The notes beneath the pieces were generated by a model. The model was not told the DNA's origin, did no database searches, and saw only the letters and a list, made by a program, of their open reading frames with translations. Below, piece after piece: positions 13,941 to 25,670 of a DNA stretch of 64,000 bases. The position numbers were made by a program, and so were the translations under genes. The DNA is from Pseudofabraea citricarpa (taxonomy: Eukaryota > Ascomycota > Leotiomycetes > Helotiales > Dermateaceae): assembly GCA_029641185.1 (NCBI GenBank), contig JAPWGK010000001.1, positions 136,501 through 200,500 on the forward strand, written 5' to 3'. Each line of letters starts with the position of its first letter. The stretch's first letter is position 1.

Positions 13941-15342
13941 ATGACTGACCACAACTTCACCCTTTCCATTGAGGACGAGAATGAGCATCAAGTAAATCCA
14001 TTGCCTCGGCCGGACCGTGGTAGAGCAGCTAACTTGGTTCTACTTGGCTGCGCCATCCTTCAGCTCCCAACTTGGGGTAAGCCAAATTGATGCGACGGTG
14101 CAAGATCCCAACATATAGCATTGATTTCTGTTAGGTTTTGTGATCTCTTATGGCGTACTCCAAGAGCAATACACAACCCACCTGCAGCTACGGGGCAGTA
14201 CCAGCCTCACCGGCGTCATTGGACCAACACTCAATGGTGTTCTCTACATGTCTCTGCCTGTCCTGTCAACACTGTTTGCTAGCCGCTTGTCTCGATGGAG
14301 ACGCACGGCGAGCATTGTCGGACTCCTGATTTCGAGTATCAGCCTCGTTATATCATCATTCAGTACAGCCGTCTGGCATCTGATCATAACACAAGGTATA
14401 CTCTGCGGTCTGGGGAGCGCTCTCGTGTACAGCCCAACCACACTGTATCTCGACGAGTGGTTTATCCGCCGCAAAAGCTATGCATACGGCGTGATCTTTG
14501 CTGCCAAGAATATTGTAGGCACGGGAACGCCATTTCTCACTCCAGCGCTACTCAGCAGCTTAGGGTTGCGGAACACACTCCGGGTCTGGGGAGTAATTAC
14601 GCTGGTTAGTGGTATGCTGGCCATGCCACTGATACACTCCCGAACCGAGCTGAGCACAAGCGTGCAACCCCATACGACCAGGCGGACGCCGTGGAAGTTC
14701 TTGACTCATCCAACATTCTACATCTTCATTGTTGCCAATATTATTTTCAGCAGCGGCTATGGCCTGCCGCAGACGTATCTCCCCAGCTACGCGAGGCAGG
14801 TCTTGCACCGATCGCCAGCAGAGAGCTCGCTCATGATCGCTCTCTTCAACCTGCCCGGCATCTTCTCGTGCGTCGCGTTTGGCATGCTCGGCGATGGCAT
14901 CCCGCTGTTTGGTCGGTACACTCTGACGCCCTTCACCATCACGTTCTTATCCGCCATCGGATCCGCGCTGCCTGCATTCTTCCTCTGGGGTCTGGCGGCG
15001 CAATCCGGAATCATAGGCCTCGCCTTCTTCTCTGCCATTTACGGCTTCTTCGCAAGCGCTTATTCCTCAACCTGGGGCGGAGTGCTGAAAGAGATTGAAA
15101 GGGAAGCCGTCTCTCATAACGAGGCTGTCGATACAGGTGTCGTGTATGGTCTTCTGAACGGCGGCCGCGGGATCGGATTCGTGGTTGGTGGAGTTGCTGG
15201 AATAGAGCTGCTGAAAATCGGTGCGGTTCGGCCCAGCAGCTGGGGTTATGGAACCGAGTATGGCTTTGTGATTCTATATACCGGCATCAGTGCTGTTATT
15301 GGCGGCTGGTCTGTTCTCTGGAATCTGCGTCTAGCTTTCTAG
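13941..15342 (+). CDS. MFS transporter, monocarboxylate-porter-like (MCH family)
   Basis: Exons 13941-14076 and 14135-15342, joined by a 58-nt intron (GTAAGC..TTAG) that splits a Gly codon, give 447 residues. An in-frame ATG at 13905 would add 12 residues; I prefer 13941 because the peptide from there (MTDHNFTLS) looks like a normal polar cytosolic start. The first membrane segment begins just before the intron and continues after it (LPTWGFVISYGVLQEQY), the arrangement seen in fungal monocarboxylate/riboflavin-transporter-like MFS proteins. About twelve hydrophobic segments, a central polar loop, and an RGIGF-type glycine-rich segment near the C-terminus follow. The substrate cannot be read from the sequence: small organic acids and riboflavin are the known substrates of relatives. 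Confidence 0.85.
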
Positions 15343-16295
15343 AGATCAGTGCGAGAGAAGACGTGTTTCATATGGCGGATCTCTAATCAGTTATAGATAG
15401 CCTCTGGCAGAATTGCTTTGCCACGCAGGCTATCGCATTCGTCTCCAGCCTCGTGCCGTCTCTTCGGGGGTCTCGTGATGATGATATAGACTACCAATGT
15501 GAAAATACGTAGCGAGAGCCTCTAATCCAAAAGCTGGCGTCGAGGTAGACTTAATCTCGCATACCTACACAGGAGAGCGGAATACATAACAGGAAGGGAG
15601 TTCAGGAGAGATAGATATAAAAACAACCTCTAATTCTATTTCGCTTCCAAGCATAAAAATCAATCTGTGCAGAAGACTGCCCTGGGCTTACTTTCCCAGA
15701 CTCATATCGCTAATCATCGTTCGTGATATCTGAATCTGAAGCGCTATTGGGCCAGCGCCAAGCTACCAAGCTATATATGCCAATCTCCTCTTTAGTCTCT
15801 AGTGTTATCCCCATCTTCCTTTCTATAGTGAACATTCTGCGAAAAGTGCAGTAAGTCCAAAAACCTGCTGTGAAGAGGAAGAAGAAGAAGGGTGGTTTAT
15901 CAGAGGTAGAGACTTACTTGGCTGCTAGGCGAGAGGAAGACTCGACCCCTAAACTCACAGGAACTCAAAGTCGAGAGATGGGTACAAATACACACGAGAC
16001 TTTTGTTTTTGCACGGAGCTTTCAGCCGGACTCTCAAGTGATTAGTGATTGACTACCCTATACCTACTAAAGAAAGAGAATTACGGCTGCAAAAAAACAA
16101 CCGGGCCATATAAATCTCTCGCCCACGTCGCCCTTTCCACCTCTCTCTATGTCCTTATCCTCCAGTTATATATACCCAGAACAACAGAAAATAAAAGAAA
16201 ATATCTCCCGAGCATTATATCCCTCTCGTACCGATTATTCACATACCTACCCGCCATCTGTTTTCTCTTCACAACAAAACAAAAGAAAAGGACAT
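15343..16295. other. Convergent intergenic region, MFS / multicopper oxidase
   Basis: 3' flanks of two convergent genes. I see A/T-rich simple sequence but no gene. Short open frames on the plus strand at its right end are antisense to the last oxidase exon. Confidence 0.55.
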
Positions 16296-18898
16296 CTAAG
16301 CGCTCCATTTCCGATGGGCGAATCCAGCTGCCCTAGCTTCCTCCCTCCAACCCCCGTTCGCACTCGTGTTTTCCTCTCCTCGCTCCTCGGCATCTTGGTA
16401 TTCCTCTGGGATGGAAGAGGGCCAGGAGTCAAGGCCGTCCAGGATAGCCATGGCCATGCCGCCTTCGAGGTGGGGGTTGATGTGGCAGTGAAGGAGGAAA
16501 GGCTTTGATTTCGCATTAGTACCCTCTTCCAGTTCTTGGGGGAAATAGAAAGAAAAAAAGGAAAGAAAAAAAAAAAGGACGTACACCGGGATTCACGACT
16601 TGATACCGGAATACCACCCACGAACCGGTGTTGAATGATGGTGGCGTGTAGACTGTATCTAGATGGGGTTGATACGTTAGATGACATTTAGAGACGGAAG
16701 AAGAGGAAGACGAACCGACGACCGGTGGATCGTAGAGATTGAATCGGTCTGGGATGGCGAGGACTGCTTCGGTGACTGTATCCCATTGCCATGATCCGGT
16801 ACCGGTACCCTATTTTTTGAGCCAGTCAGTAAATTCTTGCTGGCGATGTGAAGATAGGACATGGAGAGAAGGGAGCTTACAATGACATAGCCTTTATTAC
16901 TATGTTTATGGATCGGATGCGAGGGTTGGAATCCGATGATTTCCTGTTTCGCGGTATGAAAAGTAAGCATCTCCCTCTTGGATTATCTACACGATATAGG
17001 TAGGAAAGACGCGAGACGAACCAAAACAAGATCAACCCAAGTCCCATTCAAAGTCGTGATCGTCACCTGTGGCACGGCCAACGCCGGATCATAAAGCAAC
17101 GGCGTCGCATCTTCAAGGAGCATATCGAAAGCCGTCCCGTTCATAGCCCACGTATACGCGCCTGCTATCCTCTCCAGCGTCATATGGAACGTCGCGTCTG
17201 CTTCCTGCGCTGGTCCGTCCGGGTTGAACGGCGCTGCGATGGCAGCATCGAAGTAGTAGACTGACGATGTGGTGTTCCGGCCGGCATAGTCGATGAATGG
17301 TTCTACTTCCGACCCGTTTTTCAATCCCCCTTCGTAGGAGAGCGTTGCGTAGCCGCTGATCTTTTGGTTCAGCCCTGTGCAGGATACGCGGATTGTGTAG
17401 TCGGCTGGCTTCTGGTCGAGCTTGATAGCTACGGCATAGCGTGTTCCGTGAGGAAATACCATGGCCTGTTGTTCTTCTTTAGGTCATGCACAGGTTTTGA
17501 TAGTGCTCAGGAGGGAAATTGGACGAACCTCTACGAGTTGAGGCTCGATGAAGAGTCCGTCAACAGCGTATATCCACATCGAATGTCCATCGATAGAAAC
17601 TATATTCCAGTAAGAACTTCACTGGCAAGAGCAAGGATTGGGTATACCTGTCAATTCATCAACGCTGGACGCGCTGATGAAATTTAAACTAATCCACTTC
17701 TTTGCTGGGTCTGCTATGATCACCTCACCCGGTGCTGAAGTGGGTGTACATTTATTGAAAAGGGATTCGGGCACAAGGTCGAAGAAGTGTGTTGTATTCG
17801 TCTGGACAAGCGTGCTCCGTAGCGGAAGGCATCTTCACATTTCAAGTCAGTAAAATTATTAAATTCAGATGGATTACGATCAGTCTTACCCTTTAGGAGT
17901 CACAGAGAGATTTCCTAGAAGTGGAGCAATAACTGGCGATACCAATGGCGCAAGGAATTCTATCGTCTGACAGTTCACTGATCCTTTGCCATTAATCAAG
18001 ATCGAGTCCATGCATCTATATAGCATTGTTTTAGCCCGTGTTATTTTCTTCTCTTCGTAGAAGACTTACTGAGGATCGATGTTTGCAGAAGTAGAGATAT
18101 TTCGTAGCTCGGTGGAAGTGAAGTGATTCCAGTCCGAGATGGTAATGATAGACGGGTCATCGGATGCTCGTTGAAGACTTGAGATGTCTGATTCTTGGTC
18201 GCTGATCCAACTAAATGGCGTCGGGATATTGGGTGAAGGTCTATAGAATGTCAGAATCAATAATTTGGCTGGCTTTCAGGGTATTTTTACTTAATATGTA
18301 TCGGTCCAAAAAGTCCATCCATAACCTGACCTCTGTAATGAGCATGGTACCTAGTGATTCGTGTGAGTTCATGGATTTTCCAGTAGAAAGTCATCTGCTG
18401 AAATCCTAATCCAGCTAGTTTCAGAGAATGCCTGCTTACCAGTAGGTTCCATAGTCCGTCGCCTTCCATTTGTATGTAAATCGACCACCAGCTGGAATCG
18501 GTCTTTGGGAAAGGCCAGGAACCCCATCTGACCAGGGCGTACCCGATTGGCTATCAAAGGATGAGTAAAATTCGACATCTCCATATCTCAGTACATTGGA
18601 TGCTCACAGAATTCCATGATAGTGAATCGTTGTCTTGAATGGCAAGTTATTGTTCACGGTAATCTGGGGTTGTTAGCAGTCTTTCCAAAGCAAAGCAGAA
18701 AAACCATACCTCAACATCATCATCCTGATAGAAGTTTAAAGCAGGTCCTGGAAATTGATCATTCACAAATATCATATACCTCTCCACGCCATCTGGTGCT
18801 CCAATCTTCCAAGTGAGTGTCAATTCTCGAGTGCAGACGTAAGCATTGGTTGCGACCGAGAGAAATACAAAAACAATGAAAGCTGCGTTGAGCAGCAT
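16296..18898 (-). CDS. Secreted multicopper oxidase, ascomycete pigment/laccase type
   Basis: Thirteen exons on the minus strand: 18898-18710, 18663-18608, 18550-18440, 18350-18291, 18240-18070, 18015-17890, 17832-17648, 17599-17529, 17465-17022, 16943-16881, 16809-16716, 16658-16585, 16502-16296. All phases match and give 616 residues. The N-terminus is a signal peptide ([19 protein letters not shown]). All four copper motifs are present: HYHG at 77-80, WYHAH at 119-123, HPIHKHSN at 480-487, and [12 protein letters not shown] at 553-564 with the axial Met. The order [18 protein letters not shown] and [11 protein letters not shown] matches the conidial-pigment oxidases (Abr2/yA type) better than classical laccases, which is inference from motif resemblance. 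It should oxidise phenolic or naphthol substrates with reduction of oxygen, outside the cell or in the wall. Three donors read GTTCGT, not GTAAGT. It is divergent from the 2OG oxygenase. Confidence 0.9.
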
Positions 18899-20194
18899 GG
18901 TAAAAGAGTGTAGGAACTCAAGTTATCACAATTAGATCTGAAGGAATTAACAACAATTCTGATGCTCGAAACTTCGCAAGTATGCTCAGTTATAGCTACA
19001 CAACACATCTTTCGTCCGAGTTATTGTCCGGCATAGGCCGACCTTAAGAGGGGCAATTGTATATTAAAATCAAATAAAATGCTGTCAGCTAGGCAACGTG
19101 ATCAGCTAAATTCAGGTTGCGACGACATATGATCTTCTGCATTGAGTGGTGATATCAGATGTTTAAGATAACCACGAGTGTCTCAGCGAGGTCCACATGG
19201 ATACCATATCGCGGCAAGCAACATGTAAACAAAAAAATGAAACATAAACCTTGAACAGCGGAGATTTCGGGGTCTGAGAGTGCACTTGCAAGAACTTTGC
19301 ATAAAACCAAGGGATGCAAGTGGTTGTAGACAGTAAAAACGATGTAAAAGACCATAAATTGTCGTTCTCGTGCACCCTTAATTTACCAAGTGTAGGTAGC
19401 CAGACACGATCAGCTGTGATGGAACCGGACCCCGAAGCAAATAAAGGGCGAAATTGTTCCCGCCAAAATCATATCCTCTTTGGAGGATACCTGCCGTGAC
19501 GGGAGGACTGAGACACAATCTCGCAAAGTGCAGTAACACAAAGAGGTCTGATGGATGCAGTCGCTTGACTACGACTAGTTCCAATTCTCAAATACCGCGG
19601 CTACGTGCCTAGCAGTGCTTGATTGAAAGATGTAGGCATAAGCGCTGTTCGAGATATATTCAGGAGAGAATGGAGGCCGAAATAAAGTTGACATGTCACC
19701 CAAACCATTTCCTTTTTGGACGTGCCTGAGGTCGGGCCGAGGGGAGATCTACAATTGATTCAACCCCCGTATTTCTCTTTGCTCACGGACTATGCTTTAA
19801 TAGAGAAGTGAAAAAACTCCGAAACTGTACGAAAGGAGTGACTGGAAATCTGGAGAATCGGTCGTTCATGAGTTAATTTAGGTCTGTGACACGAAAACGG
19901 CGGTTTGCAGCCATGTTCCCTTCCCGCTTAATATAAATTGTGACACATCCTATTGCCATGGATGTTTATCTTCCCCCAAGGTTTGGAAACAGAAATAACG
20001 GCCTCGGTGAACAATTAGCTACAGAAGTTTGTGAGCTCATTCCGTTAACTTCTCAAGATCCGTTTTGAAGCTAATGATAAGAGATAACAAGTTGATAAGA
20101 TAAGCGAGACAGAAATCTAAATTCACACACCGCCCTGGCCTCAAGTCTAATTCCCCTCCATCGTACCATCTCACAAGAAAACATCTTCTACGCC
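18899..20194. other. Divergent intergenic region, multicopper oxidase / 2OG oxygenase
   Basis: About 1.3 kb shared upstream DNA. The main visible signal is the four-site GATA cluster at 20076-20103. Nothing else looks like a gene. Confidence 0.55.
20076..20103 (+). promoter_or_regulatory. Cluster of four HGATAR GATA-factor sites
   Basis: GATAA occurs at 20076-20080, 20083-20087, 20094-20098 and 20099-20103, alternately preceded by T and A, so every copy fits HGATAR. The cluster ends 92 bases before the ATG of the 2OG-Fe(II) oxygenase. GATA factors in filamentous fungi include the nitrogen regulator AreA and the iron regulator SreA; which one, if any, acts here is unknown. Confidence 0.55.
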
Positions 20195-21741
20195 ATGTCG
20201 AAAACTAAAGCGAAAAGAAAGCAGGGGCTTCAGGCTGGCGGGCCAGTGAAGAAGACGAAGGTAGTGACAACCATCACACCACCTCCCGATACGAATGAGG
20301 TGAAGAACATCCAGACCTTGATCCCCGAAGAAGACCTCGAAATCACAATCGATACCCTCAACATCCTCGCAGAAAACCCAGCTCTGATCAAGTCAAAAGC
20401 ATGCAAGGATCTCCGTACAGCTGTTTTTGAGTTCCGCAAAGCCTGTACTACCGGTTTCAATGCGTCTAGTAATACTCTCTAGCTGGTTCTTTGGAGAGAT
20501 GCTAACGGTGGCAAAGTTGATGCCAATTTGACTTCACGAATCAGCGGTGCTCTTGCAGACCAGGGATATGTCGAGGCACGAATATTACTAGCCGAAATGC
20601 GAATTCGAGGGCAAACTCCCAAATTAGGCGCGCTTTGCCGATGGGTACGAGATCTAGATGTTGTCAGTGGGCTAGCAGAACAGATTGATGGCGGGGTAAA
20701 AAGATCGACGCAAGAGGAAGAGCTTTTGTTGGTGCTGGACGCAATATTGAGAGTTACTGGGCCAATTGATTATACAACAGAAAGTGGCGCATCGGTCGAG
20801 GGTCCAATGGTTTTGCGAAAGGAATGGGATTTGAGGAGCACGCAGGAGTTGACCATGACATACGATAATGTCCTGACTGAACAGATTTTCAGCTGCCTAC
20901 CCGCCAATATCGAATCACAATTCCGAATCATCGAGACCACACCAGGCTTGTTGCGGAAACCTCCTAATCTTCATCCAGCGATACTTCACGCTTCGCAAGA
21001 CAACACAATTCAGTTCTCCAAAAATCCTCCGACTACAACCCATCACCGACACGAAATTGTTCCCAATCTACATCTGTTCAAAGATGCGTTATCACAAGAA
21101 GAATGCACCCAGATTATTGCCGCGGCAGAAAAGATTGGTTTTACTCCCGATGCACCTATTCGAGCCGAGGGAGAAGAGAGCAGTGTACTGGCACATAACT
21201 TCTATTGGATAGCGGATACTGCATTTTGCAACGGTTTATGGAAAAGAGTCGAAGCTTTTGTTCCTGAGACCGTTGGTGGGAGAAAGGTAAGGGGCCTAAA
21301 TAGAAGATTCCGAGTTTATAGATACGTGCCGGGTGCCGAATATCGAGCTCATATCGGTAAGCATGCATCACTTGTCCTTACACGTTGTACTGACGGTCTT
21401 TAGATGGCGCATGGCCTGCGTCTGGTATCAATCCTACGAACGACACCTATATATACGATGCAAGCCCGCCAGAAGCAAAGCAATCATCATTATTTACATT
21501 TTTAATTTATCTCAACGATGAATTTGAGGCTGGCGAGACGACTTTCTTCTTGCCAGCGGCCAGAGAAGGAAGCATGAACGCATATCCAGTGAAACCTATC
21601 CAAGGGAGTGTTGCCATGTTTCCACATGGTGAAACAGAAGGTAGTCTTCTGCACGAAGGTACTGGGGTGCGGAAAGGCTCTAAACCGTCTGCGAAGTACG
21701 TCATTCGTACTGATGTACTTTATGATGTTGACACAAAGTAA
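20195..21741 (+). CDS. 2-oxoglutarate/Fe(II)-dependent oxygenase, prolyl-4-hydroxylase fold
   Basis: Exons 20195-20468, 20517-21356 and 21404-21741 give 483 residues. The first intron is 48 nt (GTAATA..GCTAAC..AAG), a multiple of three with an in-frame TAG at 20480-20482, so without splicing the gene looks truncated. The second intron (47 nt) splits the codon of the iron-ligand Asp. A basic Lys-rich start (MSKTKAKRKQG) precedes a helical N-terminal region ending in LLAEMRIRGQTPKLGALCRW, which I recognise only as a conserved fungal segment without known function. The C-terminal P4H-type domain has the HxD pair at H370/D372, a strand with FLIYLNDEFEAGETTFF, and a distal His at 455 followed by basic residues for 2-oxoglutarate binding. 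No signal peptide is visible, so it is probably cytosolic or nuclear. The substrate is unknown. GATA sites lie just upstream. Confidence 0.88.
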
Positions 21742-22363
21742 ATGAATATTATTATCAGGTACCAAACAATCTTACTTCAGGATCCACGTGCTATCAAAAT
21801 CACAGCTTCGGAATGGTAAGATGTTGACCTTTATGATCTCATCACTACCTGACTGCCGGACATTCGGGCCGTCCAAATCTTGACAAAAGTGGTTTAAATG
21901 GTTACCGGATTTATCCTAAAAGGTACAAAAGTGTGATTAGTGGTACAGCCGGCACTTAAGAGAATTCTTGGAAAGCCTCTCCAATCAAGACCTCATACCC
22001 AGTAGGATTAATTAAACTGGCCATCTATCCCGTGACGACATTTCCACTTTGAGCATCTTCCGCGATCTGCACAGTTCACCTGCACCCCGCAATCAGTAAT
22101 GAATTTGCAGGCCTGATGACCAAAAATACCACTCTCAAGACTTGGGCACGAGATTTTGCAGGTACGGGAGATATCGTCATCCTTAGCATCTCCTAGTTGA
22201 TCGACTTTTCATTTGTCTGGTAAATGCGTCTGCGTAGTGACTTTGTTCGCCGAGCGCCCTAATCAAAAGGTAATTATTCTCTCGTCCTATATATATTGAT
22301 GCAGGTACCCCTTTCTCAATCCTGATTTTTTGTTCTGTCTTTTCGTCATTGCCTATTGTCGAT
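21742..22363. other. Intergenic region upstream of the GH3 gene
   Basis: Holds the 3' flank of the oxygenase and the promoter of the GH3 gene, including TATATATA at 22289-22296, 68 bases before the ATG. No gene seen. Confidence 0.55.
22289..22296 (+). promoter_or_regulatory. TATA box of the GH3 beta-glucosidase gene
   Basis: TATATATA, 68 bases upstream of the start codon at 22364, a good position for a fungal core promoter. Confidence 0.5.
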
Positions 22364-25360
22364 ATGTTTTGTAACGCCTTGTTCTACCTTTCCCTTTGTG
22401 TTGCTCCTGTCCTCGCGGCTCCAGGCGACGGGGACTGGGCCGCCGCATACAGCAAAGCCGCCACGGCTCTTGCAAAACTCACACAAGCGGAGAAAGTCTC
22501 TATGGTCACTGGTGTAGGGTGGCAGAAAGGGCCATGTGTAGGAAATACTGGGGCCGTCTCGTCGATTGGTTTTCCGGCTTTGTGTTTACAGGATGGTCCT
22601 CTTGGGTAATTTCATCCAAACATCCTGCTGAATCGTGAGAGATTCTAATTCGCTGTAGCGTGAGGAATGCTAAACAGGTCTCTGCTTTCCCGGCTGGCAT
22701 CACGGCTGGCAGTACGTGGGATACTGGGCTGCTATATGCTCGTGGCAATGCTCTCGGTGATATTTCCCCCTCGGTATAGTGAAAATAATTACAAGCTTAT
22801 TCGTGGTTTCGTAAATAGGCGCCGAGTCGAAGGCATTGGGTGTTCATGTTCAGCTTGGTCCCGTTGCAGGGCCACTTGGCAAGATACCTGTGGTCAGTAA
22901 CGCAGCCGTCACCCAAAGAGGTCTTGAACTTACTCTGCTTTAGGGCGGGAGGAATTGGGAAGGTTTCTCGGTTGACCCTTACTTATCTGGTGTTGCTATG
23001 GCTAGCGTACGTTGCAACTTTGCGGATCAAATCTGGCTAGAAGATTGCCCAGTTCTAATCTCATCTAGACTATCCAAGGCATGCAATCGGCTGGTGTTCA
23101 AGCTTGTGCAAAGCATTACAGTCAGTTTGTCGGGTAACCGTGCTCTGAGACTTGCTGCTAATATTCAGATCTAAATAGTTGGCAACGAACAGGAACTCAA
23201 CCGTGATTATATAAGTTCCAACATTAACGATAGAACAAACCATGAGGTATGAGTCCATTTGAACAGTTAACACATATTTTCTGTTAACTAATTGTTATAG
23301 CTTTATCTATGGCCGTTCGCCGATGCCGTAAAAGCAAATGTCACATCCGTCATGTGCTCATACAATAAAATCAACAGCACATATGCTTGCGAGAGTTCTG
23401 GTATTCTCAACGGTTTGTTAAAAGACGAACTTGATTTTCAAGGTTACGTCGTTAGTGGTATGCCATCTCAATATCTAAAGGAGTAGCCAATAGCTGATAA
23501 GTTTCCTGAAAGACTGGGCGGCTCAGCATACTACCGTTGGGAGTGCCACAGGAGGATTGGTAAGACTTTCGCAGCTTCATATGTAACATACTGAGTTTTG
23601 TGAAATAGGATATGGCCATGCCAGGAGACAATTTCGGAAATAACCAATTCCTTTGGGGCACAGCACTGTCCAATGCTATCAGCTCGTAAGTCCTTTTTGA
23701 TATTGAGACATATCGCGGTGCTGAAATAGAATTACGCAGTGGAACGGTTCCCCAATCCCGACTCAACGACATGGTGACCCGCATTCTCGCAAGTTGGTAC
23801 TTCGTCGGCCAAGACTCTAGCAGCTACCCCAAAGTAGTAGGGACATTCTACAATGGAGGGATCGGTGGTTCAAACGTGCAGGGGGATCACAAGAATGTCG
23901 CTCGACAAGTCGCTCGTGATGGAATTGTGCTGCTGAAAAATACTAACAATAGTCTTCCGTTGAAGAAACCGGCTAGCTTGGCTATCATTGGTCAGGATGC
24001 TATCAACAATCCCTCTGGTCCGAATGCTTGTGTTGATCGAGGGTGTAATACTGGGACTTTGGCTATGGTCTGTCTGCACTTTGAAGATGCAATTGGTGGC
24101 GTTCGACTGACATCTTGCAGGGTTGGGGTTCTGGGACTGCTGAGTTCCCTGTAAGTGTCTCCATATTTGACATGTGAGGGAAGAAGAGCTTTTCTCGACT
24201 GGAATTGGCCCTTTGTTCTTGTGGTTATATTTCATCAGCGCAATTTCTAACTTTTGACAAGTACCTCGTTTCGCCTTACGATGCCATATCAACCCAAGCT
24301 GCAACCGATGGAACGAAAGTCACACTTTCCAACACGGACTCGACGTCCTCAGGAGCATCGGCAGCCAGTGCAGCAGCAACAGCAATAGTATTCATCAACT
24401 CCGACGCAGGAGAAGGCTACATAACCGTACAGCCCCCCCTTCATGATCACATCCAACTCCACTAACAAGAACACAATCACAGGTCGAAGGAGCAACAGGC
24501 GATCGCTTAAATCTTGACCCGTGGCACAGCGGCAACGCACTCGTGTCAGCCGTCGCAGCAGTAAACAAGAAGACCATTGTCGTAATCCACAGTGTCGGGC
24601 CATTAGTACTCGAAACGATCCTTGCCCTACCTAACGTCGTAGCGGTCGTATGGGCAGGTATTCCAGGCCAGGAATCAGGAAACGCTCTCGTCGACGTCCT
24701 CTACGGATCCGTCTCGCCGAGCGGGAAGCTGCCGTATACCATCGCGAAGCAGCAGGCGGATTACGGAGCAGCCATTTCGAACGGCGACGACAGTTTCCCC
24801 GAAGGCTTGTTTATTGATTATCGGCATTTCGACCAGGCGGGCATCGCGCCGAGATATGAGTTCGGCTTTGGACTATGTGCGTTCTCGGCATTTCTCTTCT
24901 TCTTTTTTATAGCGAGCCTTGAAAACTAACCATTCGGATAGCATACACGACGTTTAGCTACTCGGCTTTGACTCTCTCCTCATTGACCCCAACAACCAAC
25001 TCAGCCAAAGCGCCCGGCGGAGTGGTATCGCTGTACGACACTGTAGCGACGGTGACGGCGACGATAACGAACAACGGCACCGTAAGCGGGAGCGAGGTTG
25101 CGCAGCTCTACATCACGCTCCCTTCTTCAGCGCCGTCTACGCCTCCGAAGCAGCTTAGGGGCTTCCAGAAACTGGCCCTGGCTGCGAGCGCTTCGGGCAC
25201 GGCGACCTTCAGACTGCGCAGGAAGGACCTCTCGTACTGGGATTCCAGCTCCCAGAAGTGGATCCTCCCTGCTGGCAATTTCGTCGTCAGTGTTGGCGCT
25301 AGTTCGAGGGATGTCAGGTTGACGGGCACGTTGGTCTCTGCTGCGGCGTCGTCGGCTTAG
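22364..25360 (+). CDS. Secreted GH3 beta-glucosidase
   Basis: Fourteen exons: 22364-22605, 22659-22756, 22819-22892, 22944-23006, 23069-23120, 23179-23246, 23301-23457, 23513-23559, 23609-23685, 23740-24067, 24121-24150, 24262-24426, 24483-24876, 24942-25360. Phases match throughout and give 737 residues, the size of Trichoderma Cel3A-type enzymes. A signal peptide ([19 protein letters not shown]) is followed by the GH3 N-domain with [31 protein letters not shown] and the nucleophile Asp in GYVVSDW (D252, its codon split by intron 7). The C-domain and a fibronectin III-like end follow. It should release glucose from cellobiose and other beta-glucosides outside the cell. Start choice: the ATG at 22364 begins directly at the signal peptide. 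One exon is only 30 nt long. It converges on the GH43 gene 310 bases away. Confidence 0.92.
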
Positions 25361-25670
25361 TGCTGCGAATCCTAAATTAGCGGTCTGGAGTGAGGTAAAG
25401 AGGAAAGCAAGAGAGAGTGCTTTTTAGGTGAGGTAAAAGTAGTATCGATATGAATAAGTATTCTCTGAAAAACCTAACCCTATCACACGGTATAACAATG
25501 CATTTGTGCTCACTAGCGAGTTAAGCGTACACCATTTCTCTCGTGTCTCCCGCTCTTTTTCATTTCCAAGAGAAAAATAAAAAAACAAAGAAAGGTCGAC
25601 GACGGTATGCCAATTTCAAAATACTCCCAATCCAAACAGAAAAGACCCTGCTAATTATCTATACCATACC
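25361..25670. other. Convergent intergenic region, GH3 / GH43
   Basis: 310 bases between two stop codons, holding both 3' ends; nothing else seen. Confidence 0.6.

Noticed and set aside
20480..20482. Apparent stop codon suggesting that the 2OG oxygenase is a pseudogene
   Set aside because: It lies inside a 48-nt intron with a good branch point; removing the intron restores a continuous family-like sequence.
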